Assembly: GCF_014066305.1 (NCBI RefSeq)
Contig: NW_023501054.1
Location: 120,001-184,000, forward strand
DNA from: Letharia columbiana
Taxonomy: Eukaryota; Ascomycota; Lecanoromycetes; Lecanorales; Parmeliaceae
DNA length: 64,000 nucleotides
Direction of reading: 5' to 3'
Shown here: in pieces, positions 34,450 through 49,589 of the stretch
Layout: every line of letters starts with the position of its first letter
Position numbering within the stretch: position 1 is the first letter of the stretch
The notes under the pieces: generated by a model
The model's database searches: none
The model's input: only the letters and a program-made list of their open reading frames with translations
What the model was told of the DNA's origin: nothing
Made by a program: the position numbers and the translations under genes

Positions 34450-37400
34450 GTGGATTCTTATATTTAGCGAAAGTTTTAGATGATAAGAGATTCTAATAAG
34501 GCCTATAATCTTAAATAAATTGAGTCTCTTATGATTTAATTTACGAGAAGGGCGATTAAAGGTAATATTCTTACTATTTAGAAAGATCGTATCGTCTATT
34601 TAAAAAGTAATCTTTTATTAATACTTATTAGTCTATATAACTATAGCCTTCTAAGCGCGATTTATATTACTTCGAATATACTTAAAAACTTATTCTATAT
34701 AATTCGTAATATTCTTCGCTTAAGTAGTATCGAGATATTTATATATAGTCTTATAGTTAATAATATTTAAGCTGAAAGTTATTCGAGAATAAAATTTCTT
34801 ATTTATAAGGAAAGATAAGATATCGATAGTCGATAAGATAGTATTATTATCGGCGAACTCGATAATAGATAGCTATTTTATTTAGTCGTTCTATATATAG
34901 TTATAGTATATTCGAAGATAACGCTCTATATTCTAATTCGCTTATTTAATCTATTTATCGATTTTAGAGTAAAAGGCTATTAATAGCTTAGCTATAATAC
35001 TTAGTCTCTCGTAAAAAGACTTTTATATAATAGCTATAAATTAAGAGTCTTAATTCGATATTATTAAGGTCGATAGGTCGTATAAGCGAAATACTTTTTT
35101 AAGTAGTAAGTTAACTATCTTCTTAGCGATAATATCTTTATTAATATCGAAATAGATTACGTAGTAACGTTCCTTAATAAATTAATTAATCGCTATTTAA
35201 ATAGTATTATAGTTATTAGATATGGGTAAGCCTATAATAAAGTTAACTAATATATCTTATTATCGCTTCTATAGAATTAATAGAGACTATAGTAAATTAT
35301 ACTTTCGATTGCGAGGCGTCTTAGTTCTTTAATAGATATAGTAATTCTAAATATAGATAGCTATAATAGTCCTTATACCTCGCTAGTAATATTCCCTTTT
35401 AAGTAGCTTATAAGTATATACTACTTCGAAATGTTCGTAGAAGAGTTAATCGTATATCTCTCGAATAATATCGATATATATGTTATCGAATATCTATAAA
35501 CGATTCTAATGATAAAGTATCTCGTCTTATACGAAGTATTTACTAAGAGTAATTCCTCGAAACTTATCTTTATTTTCGGCGATAGCCTTACGAATTTCCG
35601 TATAATACTCGTCTTTTTTATTAGCCCCTACTATCTTATAATAAATAGAATCGTCGATTATATATATGTCGATATATTCGCTATTCAATTTTAATCGATT
35701 AGAGGTAAGAATTATTTGATACTATTAATATAATCGTTTATTTTCGAAATTAATTAGTTTATATTTAGCTATTCGTATAAGTATATTCGCCTTAACGTTC
35801 TAAGGTTCTAATTAATAGATAATCTTTATATTAAATTTAAATAGTATATTTAAATAGCGGGCCTAATAATAACTAAGGTCTCTTTCTTTAGCGAAGTATA
35901 TTAAGTCTTTATAGTTCGTAAAGATCTTAATAGAAATATCGATATATTTTAGTTTAGAACGCTAGTGTTTAAGATAGCGAATAATAGTTAGTAACTTCTT
36001 ATCGTAGATTTAATAGTTATATTTGACTGGAGTAAGATTCTTACTATAGAAGACTATTGAGTGAAGTATTCTCTTATCGTTATATTAGAAAAGAATATCT
36101 TCGTTAACGTAGTTGAAAGAGTTAGTCTCTAGAATAACGTTCTTTATTCTATCGAAATAACGTAGAACTAGAGCTTTCATAATGGCGATTTTTAGAAAAT
36201 GAAAGGTCTCTTAATATACTATAAATCAATTAAATATAATCTCTTTTACGATGAGTTTTATTATAGATTTAACTATTTTAGAGAAGTCTCTAATAAACCG
36301 TCGATAAAAATTGTAAAATCCGATAAAGGCCTGCACCTCTTTAAGGTTAATAGATATAGTTTACTCGATAATAACTTAAATTTTAATAAGGTTTATTTGT
36401 AACCCGTCTATAGATATCAGTAGACCTAAAAATTTAGTTTCTTAAACGTGGAATTCGCACTTAAGAATATTCACCTAGAGGCCGATATCCCTTAATTTCT
36501 AGAGGATTTATCTGACGTATTAAATGTATTTCTTTTTTATCTTACTATAGATAAGTATATTATCGAGATAGATCTAATAGAAGTCGTTTAGATACTCGAA
36601 TAGAATATTATTTATATATTATTAATATATGACTAAGCCGTTAGTTAGACCGAAGGAGAGGATTCGATACTTATATACTTTAAGGAAGGTGATGAAAGTA
36701 GTAAAATCCTCGCTATCGGGGTATATACGTAGTTTATTAAACGCGGCTATAATATTTAATCGAGTAAGGTATTTGTATTCCTAAATCCTTGTCAAAACCT
36801 CATCTATCAATAGAATTGGGTATTGATTTCTTTTAGTAATAGCGTTTAGCTTTCGATAGTTCACACAAAAACGTAATCCTTTATTTAGCTTTTTCGTAAA
36901 TAGAATAGATAAGGCGAATAGTGTATGGCTTGGTATTATGAATTCCTTCTTTAAATGCTTATTCAGATACTTCTTTACTTACTTTAGTTTGTATCCCGAT
37001 ATTAAATAGATTCTACTTTTCGAAAGTTTCGTTTTATCGAAGCTATCGTTGAATTTTAGCTTATAATTATAAGAATAATATAAGAAAAGTATATTCGTCT
37101 TAACTCTATCGAAAATATCGAGATAGTCGTAATACTCTATAGATAGCTTATATTTCACCTTCTTAGAACTAATCTTATTAATGCTATTAATTTAAATAAA
37201 GCAATTAGAACCGTAATACCTTTTGTATTTCTTTTCTAAGTTGCAGAAATAGGGTTTATTAATCGATATATGGGGACCGCGAGGTATCTAAGTAATGAGA
37301 GGTATATATAATATTGGCGAGTTATTATAGATCTTATTCACTATCAATATAAATAGTTTATTATCTTTTTTACGAGTTAGTTAATAGTAGACCGCTATAC

Positions 37401-37600
37401 TAATCTTAGCGATATTAATAAACTTAGACTTCTTACTATTCTTATTCTTATTTAATAAGAAGATATTTAAATTAGTCTCGCTATCGTAGATAAGTAAGAA
37501 AGGACTCTATCGTTTTAGTATAATAGGTGAAAGAATAGGTAATATAAGTGGCCGAAGCTCCGGAGTTGATAGAAAGGGGAGTTCGTTTATTATTAATATC
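34450..37600 (-). pseudogene. Broken pol (reverse transcriptase, RNase H, integrase)
   Basis: Readable family stretches on the minus strand are RFCVNYRKLNAIT in the RT fingers and palm, YLDNILIYSK (36541-36570, catalytic Asp-Asp with the second Asp now Asn), [20 protein letters not shown] (36270-36345), RNase H text around YDKKLLTIIRYL, and integrase text TPRNRKYNLL plus VNFIIGLPISNNYN. Numerous in-frame stops occur at former Trp and Gln codons. It should be non-functional. Confidence 0.85.
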
Positions 37601-37699
37601 TAATTATTATTATAATTACATCGATCGGATAGAAAGAGTATCTTATTTTATAATATATTAAGGACTACCCCGTGTTTATTCATTTAAGATTTCTCGACT

Positions 37700-39360
37700 A
37701 TTATATCGTATTTTAATAATGCAATTAGTATTAGATATATTTCTTCTCGATAGTCTTTTACTATTATCGTTAGAAGTAAGTAGTATATAATTAGTCGTTT
37801 TGCGATTTAACCGTTATAATCTCTTAGTAATTTAAATCGTAATAGTAAAAGTAGTTTTAGATATAAGACTTTATATATCGCTGAGATTAAGAACTTATTT
37901 ATGACTATATAAGTCTCGGTATATTTATTATCTATAAGGGAGTTCTTAAGTAAGTAGATTCTCTCTTATAAAGAAAGTGTAACTTGTATATGAAAAGGAC
38001 GATGTGCTAAGGCGTTATTGGGGGTATCTATTAAATATACTTTATAAGTATCTCTTACCGTAACTTTAAAAGAGGCTATTTATTTCTCGAATTTAAGAAA
38101 GAATCGTTACTACCCGTAGTATCGACGTTATTAATTTCGAATTCTTCGTTTATTTCTAACGCGTGAAGTCGTGCTTCCTCGAAGGCTTTTTTATCGGCCT
38201 CGATTTGAATAGTTATTATATAGTTGTTTCGATAGTAATCTTTCTTATCGTAGTTATAGCATATTAGTTCCCTTAATTTTAAATCGATCTTAATATTTAG
38301 AAGCGTAGCGGTCGTAGCCTTAGTAATAGATATAAGATATATATTAGCCGTAGTTCGTGTAGTAGTTAACTTGATAATAGTCTTCTTAAACTCTATATCT
38401 TTATATCTAGCACGATATGAATTATTTAGTTTTCGAAGGTACTTCTTTATAGCCTTTAAGGTAATAAACCCCTCTACGATATTCTATAACTCTCTTAGAT
38501 TACTTCTTAATTTATTTAAAAGATAATACTCTATTATAATGATTTTATCAAGGTTAAGAATAATATCTAGTCGAATAAAGTCTGAATAGAAGTCGATAAA
38601 GAGTCGAATTTCTTATTATAGAGTATATATGTTATATAATATATTACTATGTCGATTTAAGTTCTTATAGATATCGATTAACTTATTTATAATCTTAGTA
38701 AAAGACTAATATAAGTTAGTAAAGTTTCGAAGTCTTCTATATATTATATATTATATAGCCTTATCGCCGAGTTATAAAACTACGTAGATTATCTTAAAGT
38801 TCTTAATAAGATAATAATCGCTATTAATCTTAAATTTCTATTTTATTCTAAAGAATTAATTATCTCAGGTAAAGTCGCTACCGTCGATAAATAGAGGTGA
38901 GTCTAAAATCTTAATTAATTTCTCTTTTAAACGTCTAGGCGTGTATTTCTCCTCGATCGATAATAGCTATAAGTCTTTTATTAATTATATCTTAAGGCTA
39001 TTAACTTTTCGCTATAGAGAAGTTATATTCTTCTAAAAATCTCGAACTAGTTAATTTATCTCCTCGATTATTCTATAAACCTAATATAAATCGTTTATGG
39101 CTAGGTTCTTTTTTATTATAACGACATAATATCGAATAGTAACCTCTCGGAAATCGTCTTACTTCTAACGAATTTCATTTAATATAGTTATGAATTTATC
39201 GGGTTAATACTTAGTTTAATATTATAGTTATAGACTATTAGCGATATTCTAAGACGTATTTATCGAGTTTACCTCGTTAGAGATATTATCTAATAGAATT
39301 AATATTCGTTAAAACTTAATTTACTCTAGTAGAGTCTTGATTTAATCTATTTTTTTGATG
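37700..39360 (-). pseudogene. Broken gag with mutated zinc knuckle
   Basis: The gag-like region precedes pol on the minus strand. The zinc knuckle at 38220-38261 has CX2CX4HX4C spacing, but three of its four ligand positions read Tyr, as expected from TGC/TGT to TAC/TAT and CAC to TAC transitions. The remainder is too degraded to divide into domains. The gag start near 39360 is a guess. Confidence 0.55.
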
Positions 39361-39962
39361 TTGAACTTCGCTATAAGAAAGAAGAAAGAAAGATTTGAAA
39401 TAAAGTGGAGAGGAGTTTAAATACTCCGAAAGAATGAGTGTTAGGGATATCAGATATACTAGAGAATAGTAAAGTTTCCCCAAGGCGCGTCGAAATTATT
39501 CGGTGTTGAGAATAAATTTTTTTTTTTTTTCACTATAAAGTTTAAGATAAGGTTGTTTCTTTGCGAGAGTTTAATACACTTATTTCTTAATTATTTAAGA
39601 CGTTAAGAAGACTGTAAGTACTTTAAACAGTAGTCTTTCGAGTACACTTGCTTCACTTAGAGGGTTTCTTATCTTATAGAGAAGTTATATATAAAGAAGC
39701 TTGCAAATAATATTTAAATGATATTTTATTAATATTAACTATTTCTTTCGATTCGCTAGCCGTATAAATAATCTAATATCTTATTTATCTCTCGACTACT
39801 ATTTGCCGAGTCCGATTCGCTATGAAATCGAATTATCTATCTAGTAGATTTATCTAGAGATACGATAACATAACTTAATTTCTTACTAAAGCCTCTATTA
39901 GCGCGTTTCTTTAAATTCGTTCGCTAATATAAATGAAATAAGTAAGTTAATCTTAGTTATAG

Positions 39963-40275
39963 TATTAGAACTAATATAGATATAATATTAATATAGATAT
40001 ATTTAATAAGATAATTAAGGTATTAAACTATATAGGTGAAAAGGAGATATAATATAATAGAAGATATCTTCGTTAAGGCTCGCTAGTTATAGAACTAAGA
40101 AGTATATTAAGAGTACGCTCGTAATAAAAATAACGCGATATAATTAATTAAAAACTCTCGAATCGAATTAAGCCGTAGGTGTTAAAAACTTTAATTCGAT
40201 ATTAACGAGTTTCTTTATAGAATATTATATAATTAATATTAATAAAGGCTATCGACGACGATAGTAAGACCTATA
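39963..40275. repeat. Higher-coordinate LTR (5' LTR), internally deleted
   Basis: 313 bp. It matches the first about 180 bp and the last about 130 bp of the 651 bp LTR, with about 340 bp of the middle missing. Differences in the aligned parts are almost all transitions. Confidence 0.7.
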
Positions 40276-43200
40276 GATCATCTGCAAATCTAAAAAGTTT
40301 CTTTTCATACGATTTCCGCCGAGTCCGCATTATAAGCACGATTTAGTACGATTTAGTCTATTAAATAGACTTTACTTATATTTAATCCTTTCTACTAATT
40401 TAGTAATTAAATATAGTAAACTTTACGTTTAGTAAGCTAAGATAGTATTTATTTAAGTTAATTAAATTTTAGAGTAACTATGAGCTATTAATTTAATAGT
40501 ATATATTTAAAAATTCGAGAGACTATACGTAAGACAGATTTTTCAAATTATTCGAGATGGATAATATTATTAATAATAATAATATCTATTAAAAGTTTAA
40601 TCCGGCTAATTAAATATATATTAAGAAGATTTTCGAGATTATTCGAGCTAAATAGTATTACTAATTATAATAATATCTATAAAAATTCTAGATTAATTAA
40701 TCTTACTAGTAATATTAATATTTATAGCATATTCGAATTAAACGATATCGTCGATTATAATAACGTCTCTAGAGTATTTAATTCGAATCGAACTCGACAC
40801 CTCTAGATATCTAATAAAAGTTATTAATTTAAGATTTACCGCGATATCTTATCGTAATATTAATAATATTTATAGTCTTTAAGATATAAGTTCTTAAATA
40901 ATTAAAATTTTAAGCGCTATAACGATACTTAATTCTTTATTAATTCTTATTCGATTCGCCTAGTAGATAAAGAGACTAACCCTCCCTATTCTATTCACTA
41001 TACTATATATTCTTTATATTTTTTCTTCTCATCTAATATAACTTTATTAATTTATAAATACTTATTCTCTTTATAGACTATCTCTTTTTTTATTTACTAT
41101 AATAAAACTATAGACGATATATTAAAGTTTAGCCTTTTTTACCCATCCTCTCTACTTATCGAGATACGAAGCATTTATATTTCGAGCTTAGAGAGATTCG
41201 AGTTTTAGTTATTATTTATTAAATCGATTTCTTTCTATTTAATTATTTTATATATTAATTATTTCTTAATAATCTATAAGATTTTCTTATTATCTTCGAT
41301 TAGACTTAAATCTAATCTCTTAGATAATTTAGTATTAGCGAACCTTAATATAACTTCTCTTAAGGCGCTTACGAAGCTTAGTTCCTCGATAATATTATCT
41401 AGCGAATTCTTATATAGATTATTTAATTTAGAGAATTTCTATACCTTTCTTATTAATCTAAGATATATCTTTAGAATACGCTATCGTAATATATAATATA
41501 CGATAAGCCTTTTCTATTATCTTATATCTCTCTAGAACTTCTTAATATACTCGTATATTTCTAAGAAGTATTATAATCATACGAGTAGTGAAATAATAGC
41601 AAAAAGCTTACCTTCGACTTTCTTATCATCTTATCTTTTAATATAAAAATATTTAGAACTATAATCCTTTAGATTATAATAAAAAATAATTATTATAAAA
41701 ATTATAACACCGTCGAGTAAGAGTAATTAAAAATACTTACTTCTTTATCTAAATTCGAGAAATACTCTCTTACTATAAAAGAAAATTTTATATAATAATA
41801 TAACTATTAATTAGAATAAGAAATATTTCTTATTCTAGAGACTATTAGCTAAAGAAACTAATTAATCTAAATTTCATAAAATATATTATATTCTATCTAT
41901 TTTATAAATCTCGATATATAAATTAAAGGTTAACTAATAAGTCGCTAATTATTATCTTTATATCTTTAAGTAATAACGTTATATAAATCTTAAAATGAGA
42001 TTAAACGATATCTCGAATTTTCTTTATTAGAGTTAAACGAAAATCGTCTATATAGTTAAAAAGCTATATTCTTATTAGAAAGAGCTTAAAGTATTAATAA
42101 TAATAATTAGTTAAGAGTATTAATATCTTTCTCGCCTTAAAATATATAGATTAATTATCGACACTTCGTATAGATTAAGTATTCTTATAGAGTTATTATC
42201 TTTAATTTCTTTATATTTTAATTATTACTTAACTAAACGCGTTAATATAATACTTTAATTAGAAACTTAGCTCTTAAAGATTTAGATATTTAAAATTTTT
42301 ATTAGTTATAATTATTATAAGTAAAATAACTCTTATCGCCTTAAATATATTAAGATATTCTTTCTTAATATTATAATCACGCCCTTCTCGCTATATTAAA
42401 TTATTTCAAAGCGCGATCTAACGATTATCTTTATTTAAGTTACTTTATAAAGTATAATCTATATATCTTTCTTTATTCTAATCTATCGATAATATATAAT
42501 TTAATATTATTAGAAATATTAATGAAGCTTTAAATTTTCTTATCTTATTTAATAGATGTATTAATAAAGGACTTAAATGAGCTATATATTAATAACGCGA
42601 CTTCGATATAATAGCGCCTAATAACTCTATTTAATATAATACTTTTTAATATCGAATTATCTATAGCAATTTAGTTATTATTCTATTATACTTAGAATAT
42701 ATACTTATTCTTATATTAAAGTCTTATACGAAGTACTCTAGCTTCGTTATTATAAAGACGACTTCTCTTAATAAGTTATTTTCTATTTTAACTTAGTATA
42801 TATTTATTAACCTAGATATTTAATCGTATAGTATATTCTTACTTCATCTTATTAATTCTAATTCTTTATCGCTAATAAGAATTATTCTAAATTCTATAAT
42901 TTATATTAGCTAGTTTATATCGATATTACTTAATTTTAAAACTAATTAACTAATAATTAATATTATTACTCTTTATTCTAGATTTAATAATTTTAATATT
43001 TAATCGAGATTTAAATAAGAGTCTTTCTATCGTTTTCTATTAAGATATTAACTCGATAGAAGATATAAATCAAATAAAGATATATCGAGTTTACGACTTT
43101 CGCCTTTATCTTCGACTTTAGAAAAGAAACCTTTTCTAATATCTATAATAGTATATAAAATTAAGAGAATATCGTTAATATTAAGAGGAGCTTTGTTATA

Positions 43201-46059
43201 TATAATAATTATAATTATTAACAATTTCTTTATCTTCTCTAAACTAATAGAGTTATTTAAGAATTTATTATCGTCGTAATTAGATATTATATATATATCC
43301 TTCTTAAGCTTATATATTCTATAACGTTTAGATAACCTAAGATCTATCTATCTATATTCTTCGACGCGTCTTTTTCTCTTATTAATCTTCTTTATTTTAC
43401 TCGCTTTCTACTAATATATAATTAATAATATTTTCGCGAATAAGTAAACTATGATTTATATTTCCTATCTCCTTAATTTTCTTCTCTCTTCTAATATTTT
43501 TAACCCTCTTTATCACTATCCTCTTTTTTATATTCTACTCTAAAGTTTTTATAATCTCTATAATTCGAATATAATAAACTTACTTAGTAGAATATAAAGT
43601 ATTATAAATCTTCTATTATTATTAAAAGTTAGAATAAAATTAATACTAAATATTAAAGATAATAATAAATAAAATATAAAAGTAAATACGTTTAAATAGA
43701 TGAAAAAATAAAAGAGTAGAAGAAAGTTATTAATTTAAAAAGAGGGGCTATTAATTAACGCGTTTTTAACTTATTTAAATTAAAGCGCGTCGAATTTCTA
43801 TTTAAATTCGACTACCTATTTAACTTAAATATTCTATTTAAACTAAATAACATTTCCGCTAATAATTTCTATTCGAATTAAATAAATTTTCTATTAATAA
43901 TTAATATTAAGTTAATTATTATTTATTATTAAATATTATTACTCTAATTACACTTCCCTATTTACTTTTCTATTCTCGAGTATTTTTTTATAAATAATAT
44001 CTATTTTAATATATATAACTATAGATTTTCTAGTATAAATATTTACTAATAATAATTACTTCGATATATTAATAATATATTTTATTTCTTAAATAACGTT
44101 ATATATAAAGTTATAATTTACGTAATTATTAATAACGATATTATTATAAACTTTATAACTATTAAAAATAACGTATAATTCTTTTTAATAACTCGAAGTT
44201 ATTTTATATATAATAGTATATTTCTATTATAATTAATATTATCTTTTTATAATCTCTATCGATAAGATATAGAGATTAAATATTAGCTTTAGCGCTTTTT
44301 ATATTATCTCTCTCTATTTAATAAAGATCGCGTATTTTTTCTAATTAAAGTCTACTAAGATATAGTCTATAAAGAAAACTTATACTAGCGAATTTTCTAG
44401 AAGTTATTTAAATTTAATATTATTAAATAATATAAGATACTAACTATATTAAAGATGAAAATTCTATATTATATAAAGTATAGAGAGATATTTAGAGAAA
44501 GTAGAGATTATAGATTATTTTAATAAGATAGATCTTTTATATTATAGAATTTCTTAAAACTAATTAAACTTTAGAGAATATAACGATTATAGTATAAATA
44601 TCTAACTATTTCTTATATATATATATATTATAATTTCAAATTCTTTCGCTAATAGTAAGAACGATTAACTTAAACTATTATATCGCTTTATATATTCCTC
44701 TTAATATCTTTATTATCTTTTTCTTTTTTTAAAATAAATAATCTCTTTACGTATTAGTAATAATAGATATATATAAAAAATAAATACTTATTCGCTTAAT
44801 ATTCTTTAATTATAAAGAATATAGAATTCTAGTTTTACTCGTATATCGATAGTATAACTATCTTAAACTTTCGAGAATAATTAATCTTAATATCTTTATT
44901 ATTAATATAATATATAATTCAATCTATTATAATATTATATACTTTATCTTCTTTTAATATATTTATAAATATATCGAAATCGATATTATTTATTATAACG
45001 CGAATTAATATTTAAATCTTAATAATATTAAGAGATAATATTAGCGTATTAATTATAGTTCTTCTTAAATATATATAGAAACTAGCTCGATTAAAGGTAT
45101 ATAATTATAATATAAAGTCGATATTATTAATAGAGATAGATCGTTTATTTAGTCATCTATATTTATAAATCTATATATATATATAATTAATTTTTATAGT
45201 TATATCTAATTTATAATTACTTAATTATTTTCTTAAAATACTAGACGTAAAGACTCTTAAAAAGATATTCTCTAGTTACTTAAAGGTCTCGTCGAGCTTT
45301 ATTTAATTATAAGAAATATTAAACGCGCTCCCAATTAGATATCTCTTTCTTATCTTTTATTTTAAAAAGAAGTAAATCTTTTTATAATTAGACTCTTCTA
45401 TTATTAAACCGCGTAAGATAATTAATATTATTTAAATTCTTAAATTAATATTAATATAGAATAATTTAGATAGAGTAGATAAAGATAACGCGATACTAAT
45501 TTATAAAGACTTATATTTTATATCTAAGATTAATTAAATTATAGAATTCTAAAAGAAGTAGAATAATTCTAGAGAAGAATATATTAGAAAGAATATTATA
45601 GAATTAATAGAGATTCTAATTTAGAAATAGATCTTATAAGTCGACCTTCATCTAATAAACCTTATTATATTATTTATTCTATCTATTTAAGAAATTAATT
45701 AATAATTAAATCGAATAGTTGAAGTTAAATAATATAACACGAAGTCGAATTATACTATATATTATTTAGATATTTAAAATATCTATTTAAGAATAATATA
45801 TATCTTTCTTAATTCCCCTATCTACCGCATATCTAAATCACCTTATCTTTTACTTCTTCACTTATATCGTTATTCTTATATCTATTATAAATATTAACCT
45901 TCAAATTAAGTATCTTTCATTCGACCTTCTTATTTAAAATCTTCTTATTTAGATCTTACGAGTTATTTAATATTAAATTATAATTATACGTTAAAATAAT
46001 ATAGAAGCTTTAGAATAATCGAGTATACTTATAAATAGCGTATCTAAAAAGATAATATA
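40276..46059. repeat. RIP-degraded AT-rich DNA, unclassified
   Basis: Nearly 6 kb of heavily AT-rich, stop-filled sequence. I could not read a reverse transcriptase, transposase or helicase motif, and found no convincing terminal repeats. The DNA is probably one or more old transposons beyond recognition by eye. Confidence 0.5.
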
Positions 46060-48878
46060 ATATCATTATATATTCAAGAACGAACTATCTCTCTTCGCAC
46101 ATTTCTATTTAAAATCTTATTATCGAGACTCTTTAAATCATCTAATATTAAATAGTAATTATATATCTTTTTATTTTTCTACGATAGTTATACTACTCTT
46201 CTATCTACTTAAATATCTTATTACTTCTCTTAATTAATATCTAAGTTAATAAAGCGAAAAACTCTTATTAGCGTTATATCTATATCTATAAAATACTTAA
46301 TTAAAATGAGAAAGCGAGATTTATTATTATTCTTAAAAGGCTATACTATTAAATTATTATAATTCTTAAATTAAATAGCTAAAGAGTACTAGAGAATTTC
46401 GTTATCTAAATACTCTTACTTAAATTACTATAAGTCTATTAATATTATCCGAGTTTAATAAAATAAAGAAGAAGATTATACTAAAGCGACAATTAGACTA
46501 ATTATAAGGGAACTTATAAATATTATTAGCTTTTTAGAACGTTCGTAGATATCTTTATCGAGAGTATCGATTAGCTATTTTAATACGATAAGCTTAGAAA
46601 TATCTTTTATTAAGTCGTATAAATAGTAATTATATATACTATCTTATAGATACTATAGCTATTTCTCCTTTATATCATCTAGCTTAAAAGATTAATTACT
46701 ATTATTTAAGCTTATAATAATTCTTATTATTATAATACTTAATATTAATTAGCTTTAATTAATATATCTTAGAGAATTTAAGAATATTAAAAATAATAGT
46801 TACGGCGCGTAGTTTATAGATCTTATTAAAGTATAATTTATATATAAATTTAGATAGATTATATCTTTAACTCTAGATCTTATTATATTATATAAGATAT
46901 TCGACTTTAATCTAATCTTAAATAGTCTAATTAATATCTTAAAGAATTTTTTTCTAATTATCGCTTAATAAATAGATAATCTTTCTTATCTTATAAGATA
47001 AAAGCTTTATAAGCAAAGCGTCGCTATCGATAATTCTCGATTTTACTATTTATTTAATTATTAGCTTATTTAAAATCACCTATATTTCATTAATATTTCT
47101 CTTTAACTTCTTATTCGATAAAGCGCGTAGATAAGATTTTATATTCTCTATACGCTTCTTAATATTACGATATTTCTTCTCTATTATCTTAGATAAAACG
47201 ATATTTATCTTTTATTATAACTACTTAATTAATAGAATTATTATTATTATATTAATAAAAAATATAATTTATAATATAACTAAATATTTATAGACGAATA
47301 ATAAATAATACTTAAACTTCTTCGCTATTCTATTACGATATACTTACTTCTTCTTACTCGAGTTTTATATATAAGCGAGATCTTCGATAATAATTCTAGA
47401 TTACTCTATCTTATAAACGATAATTAATATAGATATTAAGAAGATATTTAATTTTATATTATAGTACTTATTAATATAGATCTACTCGATAGCGAAGTTA
47501 TATATAAATAAGCTCTTTATCTTAACTTAAATATAATTCTTATAGAACTTAAACGTTATTAAGATTAAGAATCTCTTTTATCTAAATTAAGCTTTATTAT
47601 TAACTATATATCTAAGTAATTTAATATTTATAAAGATTAAAGACTTCGAACTAATACTACGATATCGAATTAATCTATATATATAAAAGACGCGAAATTA
47701 CATTATATTACGGTCTTTAAGATTTATTAGCTTAATAATTTCGATAAATTAATTCGCGAAAATTTTAACTAGAATAATTACTAAGAAGAATTTTAATTTA
47801 AATATTATTCGAGCTACGTAATTAACTTCGTCTTTATATAAGTATATAATATTAAATATCTTAATCGAAGAGTATTAAAACTATTAATCCTTTCGAATAA
47901 ATCTTAATATAAGATATTTACTCGCGAAGAAAAACTTCTTAAAGACTTTAACGATAATAATATCTTAATATTCTTCGAGAATATTAAATCGTAGAGTAAG
48001 TTATTACTTAAATATCGAACTTATTAATAATATTAAAGTCTAAAAAAATATTTATATTAGCGAGTCGAATAAAAGAATTAGATATATTTATCTTATCGAA
48101 ACTAAGTTTATCTATATTAATTACTTCACTATAGAGATTCATCTAAAAATATCTTTATATCAAATTATATAGCTAATAAGTTTTTAAAATAATAAATATC
48201 GAGATCTTTTACGAACTTAAGATATACTCTAAATCTCTAAAAATACGAGTATTTTTAATACTTCTATTACTACGATTAAGTTATAAAACTTATTTTATAA
48301 TTTTCTAAATTTAATTTAATTACTATAATCTTCCTTTCTTATTAAACTTAATCTTTCTATTAAATTAATTAATATAAAAAGTAAATAACTAATAATACTC
48401 GAATATATACTCTAATACTAAGTCTTTATCGCCGATCTTTATATTATTCTATATCTTTCTTTAACTTATAATTTTATTAATCTTAATATCGTAAGAATTA
48501 ATTAATCGAAAGGCGTAATCTTATTTAATTAAGAGCTTTATTAATATAGTATCTTTTATTATTAAACGCCTTCTCTTCTATAGTAAAAGCGTATTATTAC
48601 TCTTATAAGTTTTAAATATAACAATATTATCTATTAAATTATTAATAAACTTCTTTTATAAAAAATAATAACGAATTTATAGTTAAAAGTTACTCTTATT
48701 TAAGCTAATACTAATAAGTCGAAAATCTATCTTATTTTCTTTATAGATATTAAGTAAGTTAAGTAATAAGATCGAAGGCGAAATAATAGTAGAATAAGAA
48801 GAAAGCGAAGTTTTAGTAGATTTAGATTAAGGCGAGATATTAGTAAGTCTAAAAGAGATTAAGAACTTTAAAACTTTC
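46060..48878 (+). repeat. 2.8 kb direct repeat, copy 1
   Basis: Matches 49590-52405 in direct orientation, about 3527 bp apart, starting with a TATCTCTCTTCGCA-type stretch at 46086 and fading out after the AAGATCGAAG region near 48780-48878. Differences are mostly transitions. The repeat length suggests a transposon or a segmental duplication that itself triggered RIP. No coding motif is identified, because both copies are stop-filled. Confidence 0.75.
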
Positions 48879-49589
48879 TAAAAATTATCTTATATGAAAT
48901 ATAGTAAAAGAAAGATATAAAAAAGAAGGATATTAAGAATTAAAATTAAGATTAAAATACTTTAATAAATAGCTTAATCTTCTTTATAGATAGAGATTTA
49001 TTTAATAATTTACTTTAGTAATAAATAAAGTTTAAAAGAAGAATATAATATATTATTAATAACTTATTTAGATTAAAAGCTAATCTTAAAAATTGAGATA
49101 AAAGATTTATATTAGATAGAACTTAATATTAAAATTAAGAGTAGCTTCGATAAAGATTTTATTAAATATTATTTATAATATAAAGTTTATAAAGTAAATA
49201 TTAAATAGTAAATTATGAAGAAAAAATAGTAGAATATAATATTATAAGCGCTAATAATTAATGCGATAATTAACTATTTAACTTTAATTCGATAGTTTAT
49301 TAATTATTCGAATTGTCTATTTAACTCGAATATTTAACTATAATTTACACTATTTAGAAGCTAAATTAGAGATTATATTAATAATTAAGAATTATAATTA
49401 AAAGAATCATAGATATTTAATAAAAATTAAATATTAAGTCTATTATTACTATTAATTAACTCGAATATATTATTTATCTAACTTAAATACTAAATATAAT
49501 AGTAATATCGAAATCGAACAAGCGATATCTAAGCTATCTATATATTCGCGTCATTTATATTTTTAGTATTATTATTCTTATTCTTAATA
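48879..49589. repeat. Spacer between the two 2.8 kb repeats
   Basis: AT-rich and stop-filled, with no recognised feature. No clear similarity to the repeat copies. Confidence 0.5.

Larger units (their letters stand above)
33302..40275 (-). mobile_element. RIP-inactivated Ty3/gypsy LTR retrotransposon (minus strand)
   Basis: Bounded by related LTRs at 33302-33952 and 39963-40275. On the minus strand, from high to low coordinates, gag-like sequence with a zinc knuckle (38220-38261) precedes reverse transcriptase (around 36200-37000), RNase H (about 35880-36185) and integrase (about 34450-35420). This is the Ty3/gypsy order, with integrase after RNase H. All frames carry stops. The LTR ends read TATTAG...CTATA, consistent with TG...CA ends altered by RIP. 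No matching target duplication was found (AAAAT on the left, GATCA on the right), so one boundary may be wrong or rearranged. Confidence 0.8.

Noticed and set aside
36199..36402. 67-codon open frame inside the gypsy element
   Set aside because: It is the antisense of the readable reverse transcriptase text on the minus strand.
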